DNA of 64,000 nt from Cognaticolwellia sediminilitoris (GTDB lineage: Bacteria > Pseudomonadota > Gammaproteobacteria > Enterobacterales > Alteromonadaceae): contig NBOG01000005.1 of the NCBI GenBank assembly GCA_002104535.1, positions 62,001-126,000 of the forward strand, written 5' to 3'. A program made the position numbers and the translations under genes. Numbering within the stretch: position 1 is the stretch's first letter; every line of letters begins with the position of its first letter. The notes beneath the pieces were generated by a model. It did no database searches and was not told the origin of the DNA. It worked only from the letters and a program-made list of their open reading frames with translations. Of the stretch, positions 9,624 through 19,044 are shown one piece after another.

Positions 9624-10856
9624 TTATTTAAACGCTGACATCATATTCCACATCGGGCTAAATATCCCAAGCGCTAATATCAAGACCATACCTGAAACGA
9701 TAGCGATCATGATTGGCTCTATTCGTGCCGTTAATGTACTTAACTCATAATCAACTTCGCGTTCATAGTAATCGCCAACTTCAGCAAGCAATTCATCAAC
9801 TCGACCGGTTTCTTCACCAACCGCAATCATTTGCAACACTAATGGCGTAAATAATTTACTTGTAACGGCAGAGCGCAATAAACTTTCACCACTTTCAATA
9901 CTGCTTCGCATTGAAAGAATTCTGTCTCGCATGTAGGTGTTATCAACCGCATCGGCAACTAAACTCAGTCCAGAGGTCATAGGTACACCAGCTCTAAGTA
10001 TAATGGCAAAACTGTGTGCAAAGCGTGACAAAATTGAGCGTTCAATTACACCACCTACAACAGGTAATTTTAACTTACGTTTGTCCCAAAACAGCATGCC
10101 TTCAGGCGTGTTCAAATAATGCCGTAATGAAAAAAATCCGATAATACTACCCACTAACATATGGGGCCAGTACTCAAGAAAAAAGTTCGAGCTAGCAATG
10201 AGCATTTTCGTCGCCCAAGGCAAATCAGCCCCTAGTTTAGTAAACATATCGGCAAAGGTCGGGATCACAAAAATGTTTAAAATAACCATCGCCGCGACTA
10301 AGGCAATTAAAACAAAACTTGGGTAGCGTAATGCTGTTTTTATACGTTTTCGGGTTTCTTGTTCACGTTCAAAATAACTGGCAAGTTTTAAAAATGCGTC
10401 ATCAAGGTTACCGGTATTTTCACCGACATGAACTAATGATACGAATAATGGTGTGAATATTTTCGGGTGTTGATGTAGCGCACTAGAAAGTGGAAAGCCC
10501 CCTTCTAACTGTGTTGAAATTTCACCTAGCGCTGATTTTAGCCTTACTGACGTGCTCGATTCTGCCATGCCATTTATTGCACGTAATATCGGCACCCCTG
10601 ACTTAACTAGCGCATACATTTGCCGACAGAAAACGATAACGTCATCTAAGGTGACTTGATTAAGCCCTAATAAATCATCAAGGTTGATATCATTAGACGT
10701 AGCAGCTGTTGCTAATGATACCGTGCTTTCTATTGAAGTTGGTGTTATACGTCGGCTTAACAATTGCTCTGCGGCCATTGTGGAATTAGCCGCTTCTAAA
10801 GCACCTGTTACTTTACTACCACTAGCATCTCGTCCAATATAATTAAAAGCTGGCAT
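9624..10856 (-). CDS. mshG: MSHA biogenesis inner-membrane platform protein MshG
   Basis: A GspF/PilC-type polytopic protein of 410 residues, the usual family length. Two T2SSF domains are visible (about 75-195 and 278-400), each with the conserved VGE(E/N)TG(N/R) block and a cytoplasmic acidic segment, and about three membrane helices. It sits in the inner membrane and couples the MshE ATPase to pilin polymerisation. The start ATG lies 12 bases after the mshE stop; the order mshE-mshG is conserved in MSHA loci. Confidence 0.94.
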   Translation of the reverse strand: MPAFNYIGRDASGSKVTGALEAANSTMAAEQLLSRRITPTSIESTVSLATAATSNDINLDDLLGLNQVTLDDVIVFCRQMYALVKSGVPILRAINGMAESSTSVRLKSALGEISTQLEGGFPLSSALHQHPKIFTPLFVSLVHVGENTGNLDDAFLKLASYFEREQETRKRIKTALRYPSFVLIALVAAMVILNIFVIPTFADMFTKLGADLPWATKMLIASSNFFLEYWPHMLVGSIIGFFSLRHYLNTPEGMLFWDKRKLKLPVVGGVIERSILSRFAHSFAIILRAGVPMTSGLSLVADAVDNTYMRDRILSMRSSIESGESLLRSAVTSKLFTPLVLQMIAVGEETGRVDELLAEVGDYYEREVDYELSTLTARIEPIMIAIVSGMVLILALGIFSPMWNMMSAFK

Positions 10857-10867
10857 ATGGTTACGCT

Positions 10868-12583
10868 TTATCCTGTTACGTCGACGGTTTCAACCAAGCG
10901 TAACACTTCTTCTACACTGGTTATCCCAATTTTAGCATAATCAAATGCCGCCATTGCTAAAGGTTTATATTCAGGATGATTTTTAGCTGCAAGGGTGAAC
11001 CCTTCAGTATCATCACGCTTTAGTGCCGTCATCATAGGTTCATTCATTTCTAATAGCTCAAACACACCTACACGACCTTTGTAACCGGTATGTTGGCATG
11101 TTTGACAGCCGCGACCTGAGCTAAATTCAAGGTCGTTAACATCATAGCCAACTAAGTTAGAAAGCCACAGCAACTCTTGTTGTTCTGGCTTATGAACTTG
11201 TCGACAATTTTCACAAATTTTTCGTACGAGTCGTTGAGCAATAATAGCGCGTAATGAACTACCCACTAAAAATCCGGCTGCGCCCATATCAAGTAGCCGT
11301 AGAGCACTGGTGATAGCGTCATTGGTATGTAACGTTGATAACACTAAGTGACCCGTTAGTGCGCCTCGTAAACCGATTTCGACGGTTTCTTTATCACGCA
11401 TCTCACCGACCATGAGAATATCGGGATCTTGTCGTAACGCTGTGCGTAACACGGTAGAAAAAGTTAAATCAATTTTACTATTTACTTGTACCTGATTTAC
11501 CCGCGACAAGCGATACTCGACAGGGTCTTCAACGGTTATGATTTTTTTACTGGCTTGATTTAATTCACTTAGCGCTGCATATAATGTCGTTGTTTTACCA
11601 CTACCTGTTGGCCCAGTAACTAATACCATACCATGAGGACGTGAAATTTGATGACGAATACGCTTGATAAAATGCTCAGGCATACCTGTTTCATCTAAGG
11701 AAAGCACCCCGGTAGATTGATCGAGTAAACGCATAACAACCGATTCACCATATTGTACTGGCATGGTCGACATACGAACATCAATACTGTGGCCATTAAT
11801 TTGTAAATTGAAACGACCATCTTGCGGCAAACGTTTTTCTGAAATGTCTAACCCAGCCATCAGCTTTAAACGTAACACCATTGCTGATGCTATTTTACTC
11901 TCTTTTAGAATGTTTTCTTGTAATACACCATCGATACGTTGGCGAATACGCAAAGCACTTTCATCAGGTTCAATATGAACATCAGAAGCACGCATTTGCA
12001 CCGCATCTTCAAACACTGACTGTAATAACTTACCAACGGTTGCATCGCCACCTTCTTCAAGAAAGTTACTTGATAAATCAAAGTTACTACTTTGGTCATA
12101 TTCTTCTTCTAACTGACTGGCGAATGATTCAATATCAGCAGTACGGCGATACAAACCATCAAAAGCGTCAAATAGTTGTGACTCCATTACCACAGCTAGT
12201 TTCAATGCTTTCGGCGCTAGCATTTGCTCAAGCTGATCAAGTGCACTCAAGTCGGCGGGATCTGACATCCCCAATAAAACTGAGTCACCTTGATCTTCTA
12301 TCACAATGGCGCGGAGTCGACGAGCATGAACTTCGGGTAACAATAACGCTACCTCAGAAGAAATTCGACGTTGGCTAATGTCTAAAAATGGCACATCAAG
12401 TTGTTGTGCAAAAAATTCTAATAGTTGATTTTCACTAATGTGACCTAATTCAATTAGGGTATCACCGAGCTTTCTACCTGTGGTTTTTTGGCTGTTAAGC
12501 GCCTGCATCAGTTGTTCATTGCTGATAATGTGTTCATGGACGAGTAAATCGCCTAAACGCATCTTTAATTTAGGTGCTGCCAT
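10868..12583 (-). CDS. mshE: MSHA pilus extension ATPase MshE
   Basis: A GspE/PilB-type secretion ATPase of 571 residues. The N-terminus carries the MshEN repeat pair (RLGDLLV at about 9-15 and KLGDTLIELG at about 38-47), a module known to bind cyclic di-GMP in Vibrio cholerae MshE. The ATPase core has Walker A GPTGSGKT (324-331), Walker B DPDILMVGEMRD (386-397), the His box GHLVLSTLHTN and a zinc site CENC/CQTC (457-460, 493-496). It powers pilin polymerisation from the cytoplasm. AGGAGAA precedes the ATG, which lies one base after the mshN stop. In the first MshEN repeat the usual Gly is replaced (VHEHIIS). Confidence 0.95.
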   Translation of the reverse strand: MAAPKLKMRLGDLLVHEHIISNEQLMQALNSQKTTGRKLGDTLIELGHISENQLLEFFAQQLDVPFLDISQRRISSEVALLLPEVHARRLRAIVIEDQGDSVLLGMSDPADLSALDQLEQMLAPKALKLAVVMESQLFDAFDGLYRRTADIESFASQLEEEYDQSSNFDLSSNFLEEGGDATVGKLLQSVFEDAVQMRASDVHIEPDESALRIRQRIDGVLQENILKESKIASAMVLRLKLMAGLDISEKRLPQDGRFNLQINGHSIDVRMSTMPVQYGESVVMRLLDQSTGVLSLDETGMPEHFIKRIRHQISRPHGMVLVTGPTGSGKTTTLYAALSELNQASKKIITVEDPVEYRLSRVNQVQVNSKIDLTFSTVLRTALRQDPDILMVGEMRDKETVEIGLRGALTGHLVLSTLHTNDAITSALRLLDMGAAGFLVGSSLRAIIAQRLVRKICENCRQVHKPEQQELLWLSNLVGYDVNDLEFSSGRGCQTCQHTGYKGRVGVFELLEMNEPMMTALKRDDTEGFTLAAKNHPEYKPLAMAAFDYAKIGITSVEEVLRLVETVDVTG

Positions 12584-12584
12584 A

Positions 12585-13811
12585 TTATTCTCCTAACTCA
12601 ATTAGACGTTGCCGAGCAAATTGCATCGCACTGATTGATAAATTGTTTCTCGCTATCGCTTGCTTATAGGCGTCTCTTGCGGGTACAAACTTGCCAAGTG
12701 TGTCCATTGATACAGCTAAGCCTAGCCACCATCGTCCAACTTCAGGCTCTTGGGTAATTAACGCTCGATAAGCAATAATCGCACTTTCATGCTCATTTAA
12801 CTCTGCAGATAAATTAGCTAACAGAGCTTGTACTTCTGTACTCGTACTAGCTTTTATTGGCATTAAAATATTATAAGCTTGTCTCGCTTGACCCTGCTCA
12901 TAATAGATACGTGCACTCATTAATCGCATTTCTTCTTGTTGCGGTGCAAGCGCAATACCTTGTGAAAGTAAATTAACCGCATCTTGATAATACTTTTTAC
13001 CATACCACAAGGCGGCAAGTTGCTTACGAGCGGTTTCGTGTTCAGGCATGACTAACAACACTTCTTCAAATAATGACTCTGCTTTGGCAAGATCATTGCG
13101 CTCCATTGCTTGTTCGGCTTGAGCAATTTTATTTGCTGCTAATGCTTGCGGTGTTAATTGTGTGCGTGAAATTGATAAACTCGATTTTTCTACCACCAAT
13201 TCACTTTCAGTATCTGCTGATGATTTAAGTTTAGGTTTTTTTACCGTTTTTGGTAGTTCATCATGAACTTTGTTTGTGCCATTGTGCACAACGCTTTTTT
13301 CTTCATCAGTACTTGGCATTGAGTTATCGATTGAGTTATTGCTTCTAGTTGCTTTCTTTATGTGCTCGGGAAAATCAACCTCATCGTTATCAACAAGGAT
13401 TTCAGTAGTACTGTCCGGTAAAGCCGTTATTTCATCTGCTTTAGCCGCAGTTGCGTTACCTTGTTTATTTTGAGTATTTGTCTTGCTGGGCATCGGTAAA
13501 GCATTGTTTAGCGAGTCAGCACTTCTGCCATTCGCCTTGAGCGCAGGTTGAGCTGAATTTTCAATACTGACTTGTGTTTGTATAGCGTTTTGTTGCACTT
13601 GTTGTGCTTGAGCTTTTAATTGTTTATTTTCACTATAAAGCTGCCAGGAAAAGATCGCGATGACATTGACTATTGCGACAATAATCAAAATTATAAAAAC
13701 TAATTTCCCAGTGGAACGTTTAGCAGGTATTGCAACCGATTGATTAACTCCGTCTAATTGCTCATTTTGACGTTTGTCTAAATCTCTTAACATTTGATTA
13801 ATGACGCTCAT
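12585..13811 (-). CDS. mshN: MSHA biogenesis TPR protein MshN
   Basis: A 408-residue bitopic membrane protein: short cytoplasmic start (MSVINQMLRDLDKRQ), one membrane helix (about 37-58), a polar linker rich in Ser, Asn and Lys, then tetratricopeptide repeats over the last 170 residues (AEQAMERNDLAKAESLFEEV and following). The start at 13811 is favoured by GGAGAA upstream and by the ATGA overlap with the mshM stop; a reading eight codons longer has no such support. TPR proteins of this kind scaffold the pilus machine in the periplasm. The mshM-mshN-mshE order is typical. Confidence 0.9.
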   Translation of the reverse strand: MSVINQMLRDLDKRQNEQLDGVNQSVAIPAKRSTGKLVFIILIIVAIVNVIAIFSWQLYSENKQLKAQAQQVQQNAIQTQVSIENSAQPALKANGRSADSLNNALPMPSKTNTQNKQGNATAAKADEITALPDSTTEILVDNDEVDFPEHIKKATRSNNSIDNSMPSTDEEKSVVHNGTNKVHDELPKTVKKPKLKSSADTESELVVEKSSLSISRTQLTPQALAANKIAQAEQAMERNDLAKAESLFEEVLLVMPEHETARKQLAALWYGKKYYQDAVNLLSQGIALAPQQEEMRLMSARIYYEQGQARQAYNILMPIKASTSTEVQALLANLSAELNEHESAIIAYRALITQEPEVGRWWLGLAVSMDTLGKFVPARDAYKQAIARNNLSISAMQFARQRLIELGE

Positions 13812-14716
13812 AGCATTTCTCCAAAAAACTGCCATGAATAGAATACGCTAGCCAAAACGGCAATAATTAAAAGGCTAGTTAAATAAAAACTATGTACTTT
13901 TTTCTGCTGCATTCCTTCAGTGTCTTGTATTGCTTGAAATAAGTGCTTTTTGGTCAATTGATAACTGCCCTCACCATAACCTAGCATTAACATTTTATGG
14001 CAAAGAATGTTGACCAATCTCGGAATACCTTCAGTTACTTTTGCTATTTTTTTTGCAATATCGTGGCTAAATAAGTTTGCACCTTTGTAACCAGCAACTT
14101 GTAGCCTATGTTGAATATAGTGTTCAACTTCAAGTGCATTCATTGAACGCAATTTATACGAAAACGTTATCCTTTGCTTCAACTGGCGAAAAGCCGTTTC
14201 TGCTAGGCGTTGGTCTAATTCTGGCTGAGCAAACAGTACCACTTGCAATAACTTTCGAGTTTCTGTTTCAAGATTAGTGAATAGCCGTAATGCCTCAAGG
14301 CTTTCAGCAGGAAGTGCTTGTGCCTCATCTAGAATTAATACCACTGAATGCCCCTGTGAATGTAATTCCAATAATCTTTGTTGTATGCGCTGAGTGAGTA
14401 ATTGTACGGACATGCGCTGAGCTTGCTTAACACCTAATTCTACCGCCACAGCTCTTCTTAATTCATCAGGCTTTAAAAAAGGGTTGGGAATATAAGCGGT
14501 GACAAAATGTTCTGGTATTTCATTTAATAATTTTCGGCACATTAAGGTTTTACCTGTACCAACTTCACCGACAACTTTTATGAAACCTTCACCTGTTTTT
14601 AAAGCGGTTAATAAAACCTCAAGAGCCTCGTTGTGAGGCTCTAACCCCAAATAAAAATTTGTGTTTGGTGTCAGGGTAAATGGTAACTCCCTTAAACCAA
14701 AGTGGTACAAATACAT
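13808..14716 (-). CDS. mshM: MSHA biogenesis AAA ATPase MshM
   Basis: An ExeA/GspA-like AAA ATPase of 302 residues. It begins MYLYHFGLRELPFTLTPN, a family signature, and has Walker A GEVGTGKT (50-57) and Walker B LILDEA (127-132). A single membrane helix lies near the C-terminus (about 276-298). It is related to GspA, which helps secretin insertion across peptidoglycan, and the mshL secretin gene lies immediately upstream, so a role in secretin assembly is a reasonable inference. The stop overlaps the mshN start (ATGA). Confidence 0.93.
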   Translation of the reverse strand: MYLYHFGLRELPFTLTPNTNFYLGLEPHNEALEVLLTALKTGEGFIKVVGEVGTGKTLMCRKLLNEIPEHFVTAYIPNPFLKPDELRRAVAVELGVKQAQRMSVQLLTQRIQQRLLELHSQGHSVVLILDEAQALPAESLEALRLFTNLETETRKLLQVVLFAQPELDQRLAETAFRQLKQRITFSYKLRSMNALEVEHYIQHRLQVAGYKGANLFSHDIAKKIAKVTEGIPRLVNILCHKMLMLGYGEGSYQLTKKHLFQAIQDTEGMQQKKVHSFYLTSLLIIAVLASVFYSWQFFGEML

Positions 14717-14727
14717 AATAGGTAAGC

Positions 14728-16425
14728 TTAATTATTATCAGCGTTTGCGTCCGCGTCTTCAGGGAACCATTGTTTTAACAAAGCACGCGCATCCTGCAAT
14801 TGGTTCTTCCAGGTGTCTTGTCCGATAACAATGGGCTTAAGTAAGATAACTAATTCTTTCTTTTGTACAGACTCGCTCTTACTCTTAAATAAGTTACCCA
14901 TAATTGGTATATCACCAAAAAATGGCGTTTTCGATTCAATGTCTACTTTACGCGTTTCAATTAAACCGCCAATAACCACTATTTCACCTGATTTAGCTCG
15001 AATAATGGTATCTGACTCACGAACGCTACTTTGTGCTAAAGGTAAGATGATATCTTCATTACTTAGCCTGATAGTTTTAGTTTGCTCAGCCGTAATAGTC
15101 ACTGATGGATGAATATGTAAAATCACTTCACCATCAGCATCAATTTGTGGTGTTACATCTAATGCAATACCAGAGAAAAAAGGCGTTAGGTCAATTTCTG
15201 GCGTCGTTGTCGTTGAAGTACCTGTGGTAGTGGTACTTGATACATCGGTGACAAAGTATTCATCCTCACCGACTTTAATAATCGCTTTTTGGTTATTCGT
15301 CGCGGTAATTCTTGGGCTAGAAAGTACTTGAACATTGCCTTGAGTTGATAATAGTTCAATAACACCGCTGAAGTCTTTGTTTAGAATATTTAAACTGGTA
15401 ACGCCACCTATAGCCGATGCAATGGTACTACCGGCGATATTACCTGACGTTGAAAAAGTAAGATCTGTACTGCCAATATTTCCTAGTACCTGATCCCATT
15501 TTACCCCTTGTTGATAGTCATCATTGAGCGTTACTTCCATAATCTTTGCTTCGATGATGACCTGACGACGTAAGTGCTCTTGAGTGCTCTCTATAAAACG
15601 TCTTACCGCGCTAATTTCCGCTGGCAAAGCTTTGATGGTAACTAAACCGGCTTGAGGTGAAACAATCACAGAACGACCGGCTTCATTACCCACTAAAGCG
15701 GCTAAAGTTTCTTTTAATTCAGACCAAAAGTCAGACTCATTTTCGGTATAAATGTTGACACCACTACTGCTACCACTTTGACCATTTTGACCATTTTGAC
15801 TATTGCCACCACCGCTACTATTGTTGCCGCTGCCGTTATTGCCACCACCGTTACTATTAGGATCATTTTCAGACACGCCGCCTGAATTAATGCTGGTGCT
15901 TGAAATACCGCTTCGCTTAACAAAAAGATAATCTAACGGGATAGTTTCAGTTCGAATGCCTGAAGGATAAACTTGAATGATCCGTCCTTCACGACGAATA
16001 TCATAACCATATAGTGACTCAACAACATCAAGCGCCTCATCAAGTGTGACGTCCTTTAGGTTTAAGGTAATAGTACCGCTGACATCAGGATGCACAGCAA
16101 TACTGTACGATGAACCATCAACAATCGCCGCAAAAAATTGATCGGCGGCAACACCACTGGCTGCTATTTCAAGTCGTTTTTCGGCAAGGAGGCCGTGGCG
16201 AGCTTTTTGAATTTCTTGTTGCATCAATTCTTGACGAACTGAATTAGGCAGTGCCTGTAAAGGTTTTGGCGTTGTTGGCTGGCTCGCTTGCGCTATTGCA
16301 TTGTCAAGGGCTTGAGTAACATCCGTAGGTGGCTTAGGGGCTGATTGACAGCCAACCAGAGCCAATATTGCTGTACAACAGAATATTTTTGCTTGGTGTT
16401 TTTTATTGTTAATTATTTTTTTCAT
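14728..16425 (-). CDS. mshL: MSHA outer-membrane secretin MshL
   Basis: A secretin of 565 residues. The signal peptide ends in a lipobox (ALVGC, Cys26), so it is probably a lipoprotein. A secretin/TonB short N-terminal domain is at about 100-155 (VSGTITLNLKDVTLDEALDVV), and the C-terminal secretin domain runs from about 290 to 540 with the conserved block VIGGLIETRKVDIESKTPF. It forms the gated pore through which the MSHA pilus leaves the cell. A low-complexity Gly/Ser/Asn/Gln linker of about 35 residues at 188-222 is encoded by short imperfect repeats. Two bases separate the gene from mshK. Confidence 0.94.
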   Translation of the reverse strand: MKKIINNKKHQAKIFCCTAILALVGCQSAPKPPTDVTQALDNAIAQASQPTTPKPLQALPNSVRQELMQQEIQKARHGLLAEKRLEIAASGVAADQFFAAIVDGSSYSIAVHPDVSGTITLNLKDVTLDEALDVVESLYGYDIRREGRIIQVYPSGIRTETIPLDYLFVKRSGISSTSINSGGVSENDPNSNGGGNNGSGNNSSGGGNSQNGQNGQSGSSSGVNIYTENESDFWSELKETLAALVGNEAGRSVIVSPQAGLVTIKALPAEISAVRRFIESTQEHLRRQVIIEAKIMEVTLNDDYQQGVKWDQVLGNIGSTDLTFSTSGNIAGSTIASAIGGVTSLNILNKDFSGVIELLSTQGNVQVLSSPRITATNNQKAIIKVGEDEYFVTDVSSTTTTGTSTTTTPEIDLTPFFSGIALDVTPQIDADGEVILHIHPSVTITAEQTKTIRLSNEDIILPLAQSSVRESDTIIRAKSGEIVVIGGLIETRKVDIESKTPFFGDIPIMGNLFKSKSESVQKKELVILLKPIVIGQDTWKNQLQDARALLKQWFPEDADANADNN

Positions 16426-16427
16426 TT

Positions 16428-16739
16428 TTAGTTCGCTATTACACCGGAAAATAATGATAATTCCATTCGACCTTGTGGTGAGTCTAGCACCACCCCATTT
16501 GCATTAATTGCAATTAACTCAAAACCGTTAAATGTATCTCCGACTTTAAGTACTCGATCATTAATAATAGCCTTTGATAGCTTATTATTATGGATAATTG
16601 ACTGTAACACGACAGCAGAGCCCTCTTCCCTACTATTAGTGGATGCAACAATGCCAAACGGCTTAGTTGGATCGACTTGCTGACTATTTGCATTTTGTGG
16701 CAAAAATAGCAGTAATAAAACAAGGCTGACTTTATACAC
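16428..16739 (-). CDS. mshK: MSHA biogenesis protein MshK
   Basis: A small exported protein of 103 residues: signal peptide (about 1-19) followed by DPTKPFG and a compact domain (LQSIIHNNKLSKAIINDRVLKVGD) like the PilP/GspC homology region. It probably links the inner-membrane complex MshI/J to the secretin MshL. The start codon is GTG with AGGAG seven bases upstream, overlapping the end of mshJ by eight bases. Confidence 0.87.
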   Translation of the reverse strand: MYKVSLVLLLLFLPQNANSQQVDPTKPFGIVASTNSREEGSAVVLQSIIHNNKLSKAIINDRVLKVGDTFNGFELIAINANGVVLDSPQGRMELSLFSGVIAN

Positions 16740-17436
16740 CGATAAACTCCTGTGCCGTACTTAAACTATAAATTTCAATTTCTAATTCACTAACTGGATA
16801 AGTTTTTAATTGATAATCAAACTCTTGCCAAAAGAACTTCCAAGACAAACCTTCTAATTGCGATAAATAATCTTTTAACTGGAAGTATTGCCCTTGCAGC
16901 TTAATTTTAATGCCATGACGGTATAAACGTAATTGTTCAGGTTGTGAATCTAAAGCTGTCAACGTTGTTTGAGTATCAGCATCTAGTGCTGTCGTTGTTT
17001 CAACTTTAGCTTTAGTTACTGGACTTGCAGGTAATACTTCAAAAGAAAGTAACTTAACGCCTTTTTGCAATTTTAACAATTTGATCAATGCTAAACGCAT
17101 TTGAAAAGGATCGATTAAGTCAGAAGTTAATGCTAATAATTGTTCGTCGATTTCACCTAGCTTATCTTGATATTGTGCTAACTCTTTTTTTAAAGCTACA
17201 TCAGGATCACCACTAAGTGCTTGTTCTAATATTTGCATCGTGGCTATATTATCTTGATTATTTTTTTGTGTTTTGGCTATTTCACTATTCAACTGTTCAA
17301 TGCGCTGCATTGGTGTATCTAAAAAAGCACTAAATAGAATAAAAATAATCGCCACTAAACCTGTCGCAATAATTAAATATTGTTCGCGGGTAGTCGAACT
17401 ATTAAACTTATCGCTATAAGCTGTCCACTGTTCCAT
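16732..17436 (-). CDS. mshJ: MSHA biogenesis protein MshJ
   Basis: A PilO-like bitopic membrane protein of 234 residues. It has a short cytoplasmic part, one membrane helix at about 22-44 (LIIATGLVAIIFILFSAFLD), a coiled coil (about 50-105) and a periplasmic ferredoxin-like C-terminal domain (LRLYRHGIKIKLQGQYFQLKDYL region). With the preceding PilN-like protein and MshI it would form the inner-membrane alignment complex of the pilus. Four bases separate it from the upstream gene, and it overlaps mshK. Confidence 0.9.
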   Translation of the reverse strand: MEQWTAYSDKFNSSTTREQYLIIATGLVAIIFILFSAFLDTPMQRIEQLNSEIAKTQKNNQDNIATMQILEQALSGDPDVALKKELAQYQDKLGEIDEQLLALTSDLIDPFQMRLALIKLLKLQKGVKLLSFEVLPASPVTKAKVETTTALDADTQTTLTALDSQPEQLRLYRHGIKIKLQGQYFQLKDYLSQLEGLSWKFFWQEFDYQLKTYPVSELEIEIYSLSTAQEFIGV

Positions 17437-17439
17437 CGG

Positions 17440-18036
17440 CTACTCTCCCTTACTCTGTGCAGAGCTAACGACAAATTCAGTTAATTTTTGTTCATTTTCG
17501 GTCAATGAAAAATTAATAAATCGTTTACCTGAAAGAAATGTTGATGATTCAAAGCCAGACAACCAATTGGGCACAGCATCTGGTGTCCGAGCTATACCAG
17601 AGAAAGTCATCGTGCCATTGCCAATATTAACTTTCTTTAAACTTATATTTTGATTATGCAGTTCTGCTAATTCAGCCATCGCACTTGAAAAACCAGCACT
17701 GTAGGTTTGAGTTGGATCCGTTAATTGTTGGTGTAAATGTTGTTTATTGGCGATAACCAATTTAATGGTATTTAACTGCGTTTGTAACTTAGTGTCGGTG
17801 CGATTTTTACTGATCGCAGCTTCGAGATTTTTTAATTGTGATTTTTGATTTTTATTAACCGCATTCACTGAGGCAAATTCGCGTTCTAAATTTGATAATT
17901 GCATTTCAACGATGAATATTAAGCTAAGCATTACAACCAAAGTTACAGCCCATAATGTGGCGACACGATTAAGTGTCCATAAAACTTTTGGCGGTAGTAA
18001 GTCTGCCTGTAGTAAGTTGATTGAATACTTAGCCAT
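17440..18036 (-). CDS. PilN-like MSHA alignment protein (often named MshI2)
   Basis: A 198-residue bitopic protein: cytoplasmic start MAKYSINLLQADLLP, which is the PilN-type peptide that binds PilM-like partners, one membrane helix at about 28-48, a coiled coil and a small periplasmic domain. It lies between mshI (PilM-like) and mshJ (PilO-like), the same order as pilMNO, so an alignment-subcomplex role is well supported by context. Naming differs between genomes, so no symbol is given. The start is one base after the mshI stop. Confidence 0.88.
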   Translation of the reverse strand: MAKYSINLLQADLLPPKVLWTLNRVATLWAVTLVVMLSLIFIVEMQLSNLEREFASVNAVNKNQKSQLKNLEAAISKNRTDTKLQTQLNTIKLVIANKQHLHQQLTDPTQTYSAGFSSAMAELAELHNQNISLKKVNIGNGTMTFSGIARTPDAVPNWLSGFESSTFLSGKRFINFSLTENEQKLTEFVVSSAQSKGE

Positions 18037-18037
18037 T

Positions 18038-18937
18038 TTAGTTTGGCTCCATGAAATTTAACTGTGTTGCTCCAATGGCAACAGCACTACCTCGAAGTTC
18101 ATCAAGCCCTTCTGGCATTGAAAACAACTTTACTTCTACGTTGGTATTTTCGGCGAGCTTACGTGCTAAAAACGCTTCAGAAGCGACAGGAAGTAATATT
18201 TCAATCACTTTAATTGGCGCTTGCTTTAATTGTCTCTCGAAGTAATCCGTTGAACGTTGAATTTCTAAACTTAAAGAATCTATGACGCCATGACCTAACT
18301 CTTCTTCCGTTTTGCTTGCTAACTGTGCAAAACCTCGTAGACGTCGACTAAAAAATAGCTGTCCGTTTTTAACAATTAATAAATTAATTTCTTCATTGGG
18401 TTGTTGGCAAACCATCAACACTGGCTCATCTCGTACAGGTAGCAAACTCGCGAAAGCGAATTCTTCTGTCGTTATACTGGCGAGTTTAATATCGTCTGTC
18501 GTCAGAGCTGTGACTAAATCTACTAAATCATTTTTAGCAACACAAACAACATTTACCTTTTCGTGACCACCTGCGAGTATCGGGCCATCAAAATAGTCCA
18601 GAATCATGTTTTCGGGTGCGATACTGACTAAATCTTTTATCTGCCATTTTAGTGCGTCGTTAATTTCTGCTAATGGCACATTGGGTTTATCAACTTGTAC
18701 AATTTGTGAATGAGCATTAGCCAGCACTAAATTACATGTTCCTGACAAGGTGAATTCCCCAAGCAGAAACTTTAAAGTTTTTGCTAATGGGTGGCCTTTA
18801 GTTTCAACGATTTCACTTTGATTTTTATCAGATTTTTTAAAAAAATAGCTGATGGATTGCTGACGCAGAGCAACGCCAATGACATTTGCAGACTTTGCTT
18901 TTGAGAAAACTTTTTTGATACGTGTAATAATTGACAT
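18038..18937 (-). CDS. mshI: MSHA biogenesis protein MshI (PilM-like)
   Basis: A 299-residue cytoplasmic protein with the divergent actin-like fold of PilM/MshI. Recognisable blocks are the start (NVIGVALRQQSISYFF), DALKWQIKDLVSIAPENMILDYFD and the C-terminal VAIGATQLNFMEPN. It probably sits under the membrane and binds the N-terminal peptide of the PilN-like protein encoded next. It is the first gene of the msh operon on this strand; csrD (mshH), normally just upstream, is displaced by one gene. Confidence 0.9.
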   Translation of the reverse strand: MSIITRIKKVFSKAKSANVIGVALRQQSISYFFKKSDKNQSEIVETKGHPLAKTLKFLLGEFTLSGTCNLVLANAHSQIVQVDKPNVPLAEINDALKWQIKDLVSIAPENMILDYFDGPILAGGHEKVNVVCVAKNDLVDLVTALTTDDIKLASITTEEFAFASLLPVRDEPVLMVCQQPNEEINLLIVKNGQLFFSRRLRGFAQLASKTEEELGHGVIDSLSLEIQRSTDYFERQLKQAPIKVIEILLPVASEAFLARKLAENTNVEVKLFSMPEGLDELRGSAVAIGATQLNFMEPN

Positions 18938-18978
18938 TAAGCTATATTATTATTTTCATTGCGTGTCACCATAAATCC

Positions 18979-19006
18979 ATTATCGCTGATTCTATTTATC
19001 TCGCAA
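18979..19006 (-). promoter_or_regulatory. Candidate promoter of the msh operon
   Basis: On the minus strand TTGCGA (19001-19006) and GATAAT (18979-18984) are separated by 16 bases, with the mshI ATG 41 bases downstream of the -10 box. The match to sigma-70 consensus is good (4/6 and 5/6) and it lies in the only intergenic gap before mshI. It was found by eye only. Confidence 0.5.
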
Positions 19007-19044
19007 GTGTTTTAATTACTTCATTATTTTTGGTTACAACTATT

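Noticed and set aside
11881-12378. A 165-codon open frame on the plus strand.
   Set aside because: It lies entirely inside mshE on the other strand, and its translation is His/Gln/Leu-rich with no recognisable domain.
18931-19044. N-terminal extension of the PLP enzyme with a hydrophobic segment.
   Set aside because: The extension overlaps mshI and the likely msh promoter, has no family homology and precedes the better-supported ATG at 19045.
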